Assembly (NCBI GenBank): GCA_009663005.1
Contig: VIGQ01001970.1
Location: forward strand, 15,001 to 28,702
Source: Actinidia chinensis
Lineage: Eukaryota; Streptophyta; Magnoliopsida; Ericales; Actinidiaceae
Length of the DNA: 13,702 nucleotides
Direction: 5' to 3'
A program made the translations under genes and the position numbers. Of the stretch, positions 1 through 8,772 are shown piece by piece. The notes under the pieces were generated by a model. It searched no databases. It saw only the letters and a list, made by a program, of their open reading frames with translations, and had not been told where the DNA came from. Every line of letters starts with the position of its first letter. Position 1 is the first letter of the stretch.

Positions 1-453
1 AGACCCAAGACTAAATTTACAAAATTTATAGCATTTTTACGTACCACATATTTAAAGGTGTGAGATATTCGGTTCGGAGTTTCTTGGTCAGGTAACGCTA
101 TACATGGTACATCCAATCGGTCCCCAGCATTGGTCCTCGCAAATTAACAGAAATACAAAAAGTCACTAGTCATTACTAAAAACTTCAAATCACATATTTT
201 AAATAGATCTAGTACAACATAAACATGGACATATAATACCGAATTAACTTGAAGTTTGAAGTTTAAAAAACCAGTAATCACATCATTTGCCCCTCGTAAA
301 CAAAACCAATAACAACAAACACCGTCTCTAATATTACTCAAAATTCAAATTCGGCAAATTGAAAAAGGCAAAATACAACATATGGTATTGTCTAATAATA
401 CCTAATTAACTGATTGAAATTGAAACCCGAAAATTTCAATCTCCAATTAAATT
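1..453. repeat. Satellite copy 1, type P'
   Basis: Begins exactly at the monomer start, so the window was cut at or near a repeat boundary. The variable word is close to cggagtttcttggtc. S2 carries the left-block markers acagaaatac, cattactaaaaa and tagatctagtac, shared with copies 3 and 6. S3 ends with the gattgaaatt form of the dyad, with a short gap in the left arm. Copy 6, about 2.3 kb downstream, is its closest relative. Confidence 0.9.
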
Positions 454-911
454 AGACCCAAGATAAGTTATAAATTTATAACATTTTTTAACGTACCACA
501 ATATTTAAAGCTGGTGGGGGTATGTATTTCATAGGTCTTGGCCTAGGTAATCGCTATTAGCATGTACATCCAATCGAGTCCACAGTCTTGGTCCCTCACA
601 AAATAGTAAATGCAAAAAGTCACTAATCGTACTTCAAAAATTCAAATCGCATAATTTGAAATACACAAAGTACGACAATACGCATTGACATATAATACCG
701 AATTAACTTGATGTTGAATATAACCCAATAATTAACAGAATTTCCCTCGCAAAACAAAAATAAATGCAAAAATAGTTGCTAAATATTACACACAAAAAAT
801 GCATCAGCATAATATGAAAATAAAAAAAATACAACATACGATGGTCTAATAATACCTAATTAAACTTGAGATTGAATTGAAACCCGAGAAATTTCAATTC
901 TCAAGTTAATA
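454..911. repeat. Satellite copy 2, type T
   Basis: The variable word is cataggtcttgg after a gggggtatg stretch. S1 has ttataacattt where most copies have ttatagcaattt, a variant shared with copy 7. S2 has agtaaatgcaaaaagtc, aatcgta and aaatacacaaagtac. S3 has aaatgcaaaaatagttgc and an aaataaaaaaaatac stretch, again as in copies 5 and 7. Confidence 0.9.
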
Positions 912-1385
912 AGACCCACGATAAATTTTAACAAAATTTATAGCAATTTTTACGTATCACAATATTTAAAGGTGTGGGGGTATGTATTCAATAGGTCTTG
1001 GGCCTTGGGTATCGCTATTAGCAGGGTACATTCCAATCGATTCCACAGCATGGTCCTCGCAAATAATCAGAAATACAAAAAGTCCCTAGTCATTACTTAA
1101 AAAAAAATTCAAATCATCATAATTTTAAAATAGATATAGTACACCATAACACATGAATATAAAACCGAATTAAACTTGAGTTTGAAGTTAAAAATCCAGG
1201 TAATGCACCAGCAATTAGTGCCCTCGTAAAACACAACCAATACAAAACCAACAGTCGCTATATCCCAAAAATGCAATCAGATAAGACAAATAGACAAAAT
1301 ACAATATAAGGTATTGTCTAATAAGACCTAATTAACCTGTTGAGGTGGAAATTGAACCCGGGATTTTCAATCCTCAATTTAATTA
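912..1385. repeat. Satellite copy 3, type T with copy-1-like S2
   Basis: The variable word is aataggtcttggg, followed by ccttgggtatcgc (about 1013) instead of the usual cctaggtatcgc. This variant is otherwise seen only in copy 8. S2 carries cagaaatac and aaaatagatatagtac, like copies 1 and 6, so S1 and S2 have different affinities. S3 ends with the gaggtggaaattgaac form. Confidence 0.9.
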
Positions 1386-1848
1386 AGACCGCAAGATAAA
1401 TTTATCTAACATTTTCTAGCAATTTTTACGTATCACCATATTTTAAAGTGTGGATATATTATTTCGAAAAGGTCCTTGGCCTAGTTATCGCTATTAGTAT
1501 GGTACATTCCAATCGAGTCACAGCTTGGTCCTCGCAAAATACCAAATACAAAAAGTCACTAGTCATTACAAAAACATTCAATCAGCATACTATGAAATAG
1601 ACAGTACAAAATAAGACAAGGACAATCTAATACCGAAATTAAGTTGATGTTAAGTTAAATCAGATAGCTAATCTACAAGCATTTGCCCTCGCAAAACAAA
1701 ACAAATACAAACAGTCCGCTAAATATTACTCAAAAATTCAAATCAGCATAATATGAAATAGGACAAACTACAACATAAGGTATTGTCTAATAATACCTAA
1801 TTAACGAGAGTTGAATTTGCACCGAAAATTTCAATCGCAAGTTAGTTA
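1386..1848. repeat. Satellite copy 4, type Q
   Basis: The variable word reads cgaaaaggtccttggcctag, nearest to type Q. S2 has ataagacaaggac and aagttgatg. S3 contains the cleanest example of the short hairpin (1778-1798). The left arm of the large dyad is shortened to acgagagttgaattt. Copy 9 occupies the same position in the next five-monomer block. Confidence 0.88.
1778..1798. repeat. Short hairpin in S3 (7-bp arms, 7-base loop), example copy
   Basis: The arm aggtatt (1778-1784) is followed by the loop gtctaat and the exact inverted arm aatacct (1792-1798). It lies directly upstream of the larger inverted repeat and recurs in S3 of most copies, for example 6409-6429 and 10527-10547. The matching place in S2 reads gacatataataccg and does not form this stem, so the hairpin is specific to S3. 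Confidence 0.75.
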
Positions 1849-2308
1849 AGACCCAAGATAATTTACAAAATTTATAGGCAATTTTTACGTACCACAATTT
1901 TAAAGGTGTGGGGTAATATTTTCATAGGTCTTGGGCCTAGGTATCGCATTAGCATGGGTCATCCAATCGAGTCCATAATTATTGGTCCTCGCAAAATAAA
2001 ATAAATGCAAACAGTCACACTCATTAATCAAAAAATTCAAATCAGTCACAATTTTGAAAATACACAAAGTCAAAACATAAGGCATTGACATATACTACCG
2101 AAATAACTTCAGGTTGAAGATAAAAACAGATAATCAACAGCATTTACCCTCGCAAAACAAAAACAAATGCAAAAAATAGTTGCTAAATATTACACAAAAA
2201 TTCAAATGTGCATAATATGAAATAAAAAAAATACAATATAACGTATTGTCTAAAATACCTAATAACTGAGGTTGAAATGAACCGAGAAATTTCAATCTCA
2301 AGTAATGA
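1849..2308. repeat. Satellite copy 5, type T
   Basis: The variable word is cataggtcttgggcctagg. S2 has aaataaatgc, aatacacaaagtc and ggcattgacatat. S3 has aatagttgctaaat and aaataaaaaaaatac with ataacgtattg, the same set as copies 2 and 7. It differs from those two in having tataggcaattt rather than ataac in S1. It is the fifth member of the left higher-order block. Confidence 0.9.
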
Positions 2309-2790
2309 AGACCCAAGATAAATTTACAAAATTTATAGCAATTTTACGTACCACATATTTAAAGGTGTGGAGATATGGTATTTCGGAGTTCTTGTCCAAG
2401 GTATCGAATATTAGCATGGTACCATCCAATCGTCCCACCGCATTGGTCCTCGCAAAAATAACAGAAATACAAAAAGTAACTAGTCATTACTAAAAATTCA
2501 AATCAGCATAATTTAAAATCGATATAGTACACAACATAAAAACATGGACATATAATACGAATTAACTTGAGTTTGAATTAAACCAGATAATCTACAACAT
2601 TTGCCCTCGCAAAACCAAAACAAATACAAAACAGTCGCCTAAAATTACTCAAAAATTCCAAAATGCAATATGAAATAGGCAAAATAACAACAAAGGTAGT
2701 GTCTAAAAAAAAAACAAAAAATTAAAAATATATACCTAATTAAACCGTGAGGTTGAAAGTGAACCCGAAAAATTCATCTCAAGTTAATTA
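2309..2790. repeat. Satellite copy 6, type P', with an A-rich insertion
   Basis: The variable word is cggagttcttgtcc. S2 shares acagaaatac, cattactaaaaa and cgatatagtac with copies 1 and 3. This is the longest copy (482 bp) because an A-rich insertion at about 2706-2731 sits in the loop of the short S3 hairpin. It aligns with copy 1 at an offset of 2,308 bp. Confidence 0.9.
2706..2731. other. A-rich insertion of about 25 bp in copy 6
   Basis: The usual gtctaataatacctaatt is split by an A-run, a C, another A-run and attaaaaatatat. No other copy has this. It could be a real simple-sequence expansion in the hairpin loop or a base-calling error. The inserted bases do not look like a transposon, and I see no target-site duplication. 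Confidence 0.7.
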
Positions 2791-3246
2791 AGACCCAAGA
2801 TAAATTTATAAAAATTTATAACAATTTTTACGGACCACAGTATTAAGGTGTGGGGTATGTATTTCCTAGGTCTTGGGCTAGGATCGCTATTAGCAAGGTT
2901 ACATCCAATCGAGTCCACGTATTGGTCCTCACAAAATAAAGTAAATGCAAAAAGTCACTAATCGTTACTCAAAAATCAAAAATAAGCCTAATTGAAATAC
3001 ACAAAGTATGGACATAAGCATGACATATAATACCGAATTAACTTGAGGTTGAAGATAAACCAGATAATTAACAGAATTTACCCTCGCAAAACAAAATAAA
3101 TGCAAAAATAGTTGCTAAATATTACACAAAAATTAAAATCAGCATAATATGAAATAAAAAAAATACAACATAACGTATTGTCTAATAATACCTAATTAAC
3201 TTGAGATTGAACTTGAACCCGGAGAAATTTCAATCTCAGTTAATGA
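2791..3246. repeat. Satellite copy 7, type T
   Basis: Shares with copy 2 the rare S1 word tataacaattt, the S2 words gtaaatgcaaaaagtc and aatcgttactc, and the S3 words aatagttgctaaat and aaataaaaaaaatac. The dyad carries the gagattgaa left arm that pairs exactly with ttcaatctc. Its offset from copy 2 is 2,337 bp. Confidence 0.9.
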
Positions 3247-3705
3247 AGAACCAAGATAAATTTACAAACTTTATAGCAATTTTTACGTACCACAATATTA
3301 AAGGTGTGGGGTATGTATTTCAAGGTCTGGGCCTTGGGTATCGCATTTAGCATGGGACATCCAATCGAGTCCACAGCATTGAGTCCTCGCAAACATACAG
3401 AAATACAAAAAAGTCATAGTCATTACTAAAAATTCAAATCAGCATAATTCGAAATAGACATATTACAAGCATAAAACATGGACATATATACCGAAATTAA
3501 CTGAGGTTTAAGGAGAAAACCAGATAATCAACAGCATTTACCCTCGCAAAACAAAACAACTACAAAAACAGTCGCTAAATATTGCTCAAAAATTCCAAAT
3601 CAGCATACGAGGAAATAGACAAAATACAATATAAGGTATTGTCTAAAATACTAATTAAACTTGAGGGTGGAAATTGAACCGGGAATTTCAATCTCAAGTT
3701 AATTA
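3247..3705. repeat. Satellite copy 8, type T with copy-1-like S2
   Basis: Has gccttgggtatcgc at about 3331, the private variant shared only with copy 3. S2 has cagaaatac, cattactaaaaatt and aaaacatggac. S3 ends gagggtggaaattgaac, again matching copy 3. Its offset from copy 3 is 2,335 bp, which is key support for the five-monomer block. Confidence 0.9.
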
Positions 3706-4173
3706 AGACCCAAGACAAATTATAAAATTTATAGCAATTTTTACTTACCACAATTTTTAAGGTGTGGAAATATGTATTTCAGATATTATTGGTGTTCTTG
3801 GGCCTAGGTACCGCTATTAGCATGGTAAAATCCAATCAGTCCACAAAATTGGTCCTCGCAAAAATAACACAAATACAACAAAAAGCCATTAGTCATACAA
3901 AAAAATTCAAATAGCATAATTGAAAATAGGACTAGTACAACATAGACACGGACATATAATACCGAATTAATGAGGTGAAGTAAACCAGATAATCAACAGC
4001 ATTTGCCCGCAAAAACAAAACAAATACAAAACAGTCGCTAAATATTACTCAAAAATTAAATAAGTTATGAATATGAAAATAGACAAAAATACAATATAAG
4101 TATTGTCTAATAATACCTAATTAACCTTGAGATTGAAATTGAACCCAGGGAAAATTTCAATCTCAAGTTAATT
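3706..4173. repeat. Satellite copy 9, type Q, with a small insertion
   Basis: Opens with agacccaagacaaatt, the Q-type form. About ten extra bases (tattattggt, near 3783-3793) interrupt the variable word between caga and gttcttggg. S3 ends with the best-paired dyad of the window (gagattgaaatt with aatttcaatctc). It closes the second five-monomer block and begins the dimer region, pairing with copy 10 as copy 11 does with copy 12. Confidence 0.9.
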
Positions 4174-4174
4174 A
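4118..4174. repeat. Long imperfect inverted repeat at the S3/S1 junction (best copy)
   Basis: The left arm spans 4118-4140 and includes cttgagattgaaatt. The right arm spans 4153-4174 and includes aatttcaatctcaag. The arms are reverse complements over about 22 bases with one extra C in the left arm, around a 12-base GC-richer loop (gaacccagggaa). The same layout occurs at the end of every full monomer, for example 857-912, 1319-1386, 3193-3244, 5041-5090, 8721-8774 and 9181-9235. In most copies the left arm reads gaggttgaa rather than gagattgaa, which still pairs as G-U in RNA. It could extrude as a cruciform in DNA or fold as a stem in a transcript. No function is shown. Confidence 0.85.
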
Positions 4175-4313
4175 GACCCACGAGAAATTTATTAAAATCT
4201 ATAAGCAATTTTTACGTCCATAATAGTTAAAGGTGTGGAGATATGTATTTCGGAGAACTTGGTCCTAGGTATCGCTATTAGCATGGTACATCCAATCGAG
4301 TCCACAGCATTGG
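4174..4313. repeat. Example of monomer part S1 (variable third)
   Basis: Shown in copy 10. S1 runs from the agaccca start to just before tcctc. It contains tagcaatttttacgt, aaaggtgtggagatatg, the class-defining variable word (here cggagaacttggtc), ctaggtatcgctattagc and ggtacatccaatcgagtcc. It is the most informative third for sorting monomers into types. Its last bases (cacagcattggtcctc) resemble the end of S2 (cagcatttgccctcgc). Together with scattered matches upstream, this hints that S1 is an ancient third copy of the S2/S3 unit, but I cannot prove it by eye. Confidence 0.8.
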
Positions 4314-4469
4314 TCCTCAAAAATTAAAAGAAATGCAAAAAGTCACTAGTCATTACAAAAAAATTCAAATCAGAATAATATGAAATAGATAAAGTACAAC
4401 ATAAGACAAGGACATATAATACCGAATTATGTTGAGGTTGAAGTTAAACCAGATAATGTACAGCATTTG
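4314..4469. repeat. Example of monomer part S2 (first subrepeat)
   Basis: Shown in copy 10, about 156 bp, starting at tcctc and ending before the next ccctcgc. Key words in order are agtcactagtcattac, aaattcaaatcag, ataatatgaaatag, aagtacaacataag, gacatataataccgaatta, ttgaggttgaagttaaacc and cagcatttg. It aligns with the following S3 over about 135 bp, with roughly four in five bases the same by eye. S2 contains the word ttaacttgaggttgaa found in the left arm of the S3 inverted repeat, but lacks the inverted partner. Confidence 0.9.
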
Positions 4470-4631
4470 CCCTCGCAAAACAAAACAAATACAAAACAGT
4501 CGCTAAATATTACTCAAAAATTCAAATCAGCATAATATGAAATAGACAAAATACATATAAGGTATTGTCTAATATCCCAATTACTGAGGGGAAATTGAAC
4601 CTGGGAAAAAATTCAATCTCACAGTTAATTA
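4470..4631. repeat. Example of monomer part S3 (second subrepeat)
   Basis: Shown in copy 10, about 162 bp, starting at ccctcgcaaaac. Its order of words parallels S2: acagtcgctaaatattactc, aaattcaaatcagcataat, atgaaatagacaaaatac, ataaggtattgtcta, then a word related to the ttgaggttgaaattgaac of other copies. After that point S2 and S3 part ways: S3 continues with cccggg (cctggg in this copy) and the inverted arm ttcaatctcaagttaatt, then joins S1 of the next copy. It is the most constant third of the monomer. Confidence 0.9.
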
Positions 4632-5090
4632 AGACCCAAGACAAATTTCTAAAATTCTAGCAATTTTTACATACCACAATATTTTAAGGTGGGAAATATG
4701 TATTTAGAAATGTTTGGGCCTAGGTTATCGCTTATTAGCATGGTACATCAATCGAGTCCACAACCATGGTCCTCGAAAATACACAATACAAAACGCCACT
4801 AGTCATTACAAAAAATTCAAAATCAGGAATAATTGAAATAGACATAGTACAACATAAGACCACGGACATATAATACCGAATTAACTTGAGGTTGAAGTTA
4901 AACCAGATAATCAACAGCATTTTTGCCCTCGACAAAACAAAACCCAAATACAAAACAGTCGCTAAATATACTCAAAAATTCCAATCAGTATAATATGAAA
5001 TTAGCCAACATTTACATTATAAGGTATGTCAATAATACATATTAAGTTGAGATTGAAATTGAACCCGGGAAATTTCCATCTCAAGTTATT
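4632..5090. repeat. Satellite copy 11, type Q
   Basis: Opens with agacccaagacaaattt, and the spacer before the variable word reads atattttaaggtg, both typical of Q. The variable word is degraded to tagaaatgtttggg. S3 has the gagattgaaatt dyad arm, as in copy 9, and is again followed by a P copy. Confidence 0.9.
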
Positions 5091-5555
5091 AGGGGGGACC
5101 CACGAGAAATTTAAAAATCTATAGCAATTTTTACATACCATAGTATTTAAAGGTGTGGAGATATGTATTTCGGAGAACTTGGCTAGGATCGCTATTGCAT
5201 GGTACATCCAATCGAGTTCACAGCATTGGTCCTCAAAAAAGTAAAAAGAAATGCAAAAAGTCACTAGTCATGACCAAAAAATTCAAATCAGAATAATAGA
5301 AATAGATAAAGTACACAACATAAGCCAAGGACATATAATACCGAATTTAGTTGAGGTTGAAGTTAAACCAGATAATGTACAGCATTGCCTCGCAAAACAA
5401 AACAAATACCAAAACAATCGCTAAATATTACTCAAAAATTCAAATCAAGCATACTATGAAATAGACAAAATTTACAATATAAGGTATTGTCTAATAATAC
5501 CTAATTAAACATGAGGTGGAAATTGAACCGGGAAATTTCAATATCAAGTTAATTA
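5091..5555. repeat. Satellite copy 12, type P
   Basis: Starts after a run of six G (5092-5097) that replaces the usual start and is probably an artefact. It has acgagaaattt and aaatctatagc like copy 10, cggagaacttgg as its variable word, and the P-type S2 (aaaagaaatgc, cagaataata, gataaagtac). S3 ends atgaggtggaaattgaac. It is 917 bp after copy 10. Confidence 0.9.
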
Positions 5556-6019
5556 AGCCCAAGATAAATTTACAAAAATTTATCGAAATTCTTACGTACC
5601 CAATATTTTAAGGTGTGGAGATATGATTTAAGAAAGTTCTGGGCCTAGGGACTCGCTATAGCATGGTAACATACAATCGAGTCCAACAACATTGGCCTCG
5701 CAAAATAACACAAATACAAAAATTCACTAGTCATTACAAAACAAATTCAAATCAGGCATAATTTCAAAATAGACAAAGTACAACATAAGACCAAGGGACA
5801 TATAATACCGAATTAAGTAGGTTGAAGTTAAACCAGATACTATACAGCATTTGCCCGCAAAACCAAAACAAATACAAAACAGTCGCTAAATATTTACACA
5901 AAAATTCAAATCAGTAGAATTTGAAAATAGACAAAATACAATATAAGGTATTGTCCAAATTAATACCTAATTAACTTGAGTTGAAATTGAACCGATAAAT
6001 TTCAATCTCACGTTAGTTA
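5556..6019. repeat. Satellite copy 13, type Q
   Basis: The variable word is aagaaagttctgggcctagg. S3 carries ttacacaaaaattc, cagtagaatttg, tattgtcc and gttagtta, a set shared with copy 16. Copies 13, 16 and 19 are spaced 1,386 and 1,371 bp apart, and each is followed by a P copy. It is the first member of the three-monomer pattern. Confidence 0.9.
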
Positions 6020-6482
6020 CGACCCAAGGATAAATTTACAAAAATTTATAGCAATTTTTAGCCCATTACCATAATATTTTAAAGGTGTGGAGATATGTAT
6101 TTCGGAGAACTTGGTCCTGGTATCGCTATTAGCATGGTACATCCAATCGAGTCCACAAGCATTGCGTCCTCAAAAATAGAAGAAATGCAAAAAGTCACTA
6201 CTCATTACTCAAAATTTAAATCAGCATAATTAAAATACACAAAGTACAACATAAGCATTGACAATAATACCGAATAACTTCAGGTTGAAGTTAAACAGAT
6301 AATATTACAGCATTTGCCCTCGCAAACACAAAAACAAATACAAAACAGTCGCTAATATTACTCAAAAATTCAAATCAGGCATAATTATGAAATAGACAAA
6401 AAACAAATAAGGTATTGTCTAATAATACCTATTAACATGAGGTGGAAATGACCCCCTGGGAATTTCAATCTCAAGTTAATTA
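6020..6482. repeat. Satellite copy 14, type P, chimeric S2
   Basis: S1 is type P (cggagaacttggtcc) and begins aggataaattt, as in copies 17, 20 and 28 and unlike copies 10 and 12. S2 begins as type P (agaagaaatgc) but then switches to T-type markers (cattactcaaaa, aaatacacaaagtac, agcattgac, taacttcagg). The switch lies between about 6180 and 6215. Confidence 0.9.
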
Positions 6483-6941
6483 AGACCCAAGACAAATTTA
6501 TAAAATCTAAGCAATTTTACGTACCACAATATTTTAGGTGTGGAGATATGTACATTCAGAAAGTTCTTGGCCTAGGTATCGCTATTAGCATGGTACATCC
6601 AATCGAGTCCACAACATTGTCCTCGCAAAATAACACAAATACAAAAAGTCACTAGTCATTACAAAAAATCAAATCAGCATTAAATGAATAGACAAAGTAC
6701 AACAAAGTCAAAGGAAACATATAATACCGAATTAAGTTGAGGTTTTGAAGTTAAACCAGATAATCTACAGGCATTGCCCTCGCAAAACAAAACAAATACC
6801 AAAACAGTCGCTAAATTATACTCAAAAATTCAAATCAGGTATAATATGAAATAGCCCAAAATACATATAAGGATTGTCTAATAATACCTAATTAACTTGA
6901 GGTGCAAATTGAACCCGGGAATTTCAATCTCAAGTTAATTA
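6483..6941. repeat. Satellite copy 15, type Q
   Basis: Opens with agacccaagacaaattta. The variable word is cagaaagttcttggcctagg. S2 reads aaagtcaaagg, close to the agtcaagg of copies 18 and 21, which hold the same place in the trimer. S3 ends gaggtgcaaattgaacccggg. Confidence 0.9.
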
Positions 6942-7406
6942 AGAACCCAAGAGGAAATTTAAAAATCTATAAGCAATTTTTACGTACCACAATATTTTAA
7001 GGTGTGGAGAATATGTATTTCAGAAAAGTTCTTGGGCTAGGTAATCGCTATTAGCATGGTACATCCAAATCGGTCCACAACATTGGTTTATCGCAAAATA
7101 AACAAATACCAACAAGTCAACTAGTCATTACCAAAAAAATTCAAATCAGCATAATTTAAAATAGACAAAGTAACAACAGAAGACAGGACATATAATACCG
7201 AATTAAGTGAGGTTGAAGTAAACCAGATAATCTACAGCATTTTGCCCTAGCAAAACAAAACAAATACAAAACAGTCGCTAATATTACACAAAAAATTTCA
7301 ATCGTATAATTTGAAATAGACAAAATACAATATAAGGTATTGTCCAATAATACCTCTTAACTTGAGGTTGAAATTGAAACCGAGAAATTTCATCTCAAGT
7401 TAGTTA
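6942..7406. repeat. Satellite copy 16, P-like start joined to type Q
   Basis: The first 40 bases (aggaaatttaaaaatctataagc) match the P copies 10 and 12. From cacaatattttaaggtg onward, including cagaaaagttcttggg, it is type Q. The switch lies between about 6985 and 7000. S3 shares ttacacaaaa, tataatttgaaatag, tattgtcc and gttagttaa with copy 13. Confidence 0.9.
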
Positions 7407-7858
7407 AGGACCCCAAGATAAATTACAAAAATTTATAGCAATTTTTGCGTACCATAATATTAAAAGGTGTGGAGATAGGTATTTCGGGAGAATTGGTCCT
7501 CGTATCGTATTACGCATGGTAATCCATCGAGTCCACAGCCTTGGTCCTAAAAAATAAAAGAAATGCAAAAAGTCACTAGTCATTACAAAAAAACTTCAAA
7601 TCAGAATTAATATGAAACAGATAAAGTACAACATAAGACAAGGACATATAATACCGAATTAAGTTGAGGTGAAGTTAAACCGATAATTTACAGGCATTTG
7701 CCCTCGCAAAACAAAACAAACAAACAGTCGCTAAATATACTCAAAAATCAAATCAGCATAATATGAAATAGACAAAATACAATATAGGTATTGTCTAATA
7801 ATACCTAATTAACTAAAGTTGAAATTGAACCGGGAAATTTTAAATCTCAAGATAATTA
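7407..7858. repeat. Satellite copy 17, type P
   Basis: The variable word is cgggagaattggtcc. S2 has the full P set (aaaaaataaaagaaatgc, cagaattaatatgaaacag, ataaagtac, agacaagg). S1 starts with the aagataaatt form. Its S3 dyad arm reads aactaaagttgaaattgaac. It is 1,387 bp after copy 14. Confidence 0.9.
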
Positions 7859-8312
7859 AGGACCCAAGGCGAAATTTACAAAATTTATAGCAATTTGTCG
7901 GTACCATAATGATTCAAAGGTGTGGAGAATGTATTTAGAGTTTTGGTCCTAGGTATCGCTAATTAGCCTGGTACATCCAATCGATCCACAGCCTTGGTCC
8001 TCGCAAAATAACACAAATAACAAAAAAGTCATGTCATTTACAAAAAAATTCAAATCAGCATAATATGAAATAGACAAGTTACAACATAAGTCAAGGACAG
8101 ATATGCCGACTAAGTTGAGGTTTAAGTTAAACAGATAATGTACAGCATTTGTCCCTCGCAAAAAAAACAAATACAAAACAGTCGCTAATTACTAAAAATT
8201 CAATCCGTATTAATATGAAATAGGGACAAAATTACAATATAGGATTGTCTAATAATACCTAATTAAACGTGAGGTGAAGATTGAACCCGGGAATTTCAAT
8301 TCAAGTTAATTA
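7859..8312. repeat. Satellite copy 18, type R
   Basis: First R copy; the variable word is tttagagttttggtcctagg. S2 has aacacaaata, agtcaagg and gaggtttaag. S3 ends gaggtgaagattgaacccggg, the form that precedes Q copies. It pairs with copy 21 in the trimer pattern (offset 1,376 bp). Confidence 0.9.
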
Positions 8313-8772
8313 AGACCAAGACCCAATTTATAAAAATCTATTAGCAATTTTTACGTACCACAATATTTTAAGGTGTGGAGATATGATTTCGAAAAAGTTC
8401 TTGGGCCAGGTATCGCTATAGCATGGACATCCAATCGAGTCCACAACATTGGTCCTCGCAAAATAACACAAATACAAAAAATCACACTAGTTTCATACCA
8501 AAAAATTCAAATCGCATAATTTAAAATAGACAAGTACAACATAAGCAAGACATTATAATACCGAATTACGGAGGTTGAAGTTAAACCAGATAATCTAAGC
8601 ATTTGGCCCTGCAAAACAAAAAAAACAAATACAAAACAGTCGCGAAATATTACCCAAAAAATCAAATCAGTATAATTTAAAATAGACAAAAACAATATAA
8701 GGTATTGTCTAAAATACCAATTTAACTTGAGGTTGAAATTGAACCCGAGAAATTTCAATCTCAAGTTAATTA
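8313..8772. repeat. Satellite copy 19, type Q
   Basis: The variable word is cgaaaaagttcttgggcc, preceded by atattttaaggtg. S3 has attacccaaaaaatc and gtataatttaaaatag, and ends gaacccgagaaatttc, near copies 13 and 16. Its large dyad is well preserved, with cttgaggttgaaatt and aatttcaatctcaag. Confidence 0.9.

Larger units (their letters stand above)
4174..4631. repeat. Satellite copy 10, type P
   Basis: Opens with acgagaaattt and aaatctataagc, an S1 start shared with copy 12 and in part copy 16. The variable word is cggagaacttggtcctagg. S2 has the P-type set ttaaaagaaatgc, cagaataatatgaaatag and ataaagtac. S3 ends with a shortened gaggggaaattgaacctggg. Confidence 0.92.

Noticed and set aside
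4248..4266. CENP-B box in the P-type word ttcggagaacttggtc
   Set aside because: It fits TTCG and the central A of the canonical box but ends TGGT instead of CGGG, and Q, R and T copies lose even this. A chance partial match is likelier.
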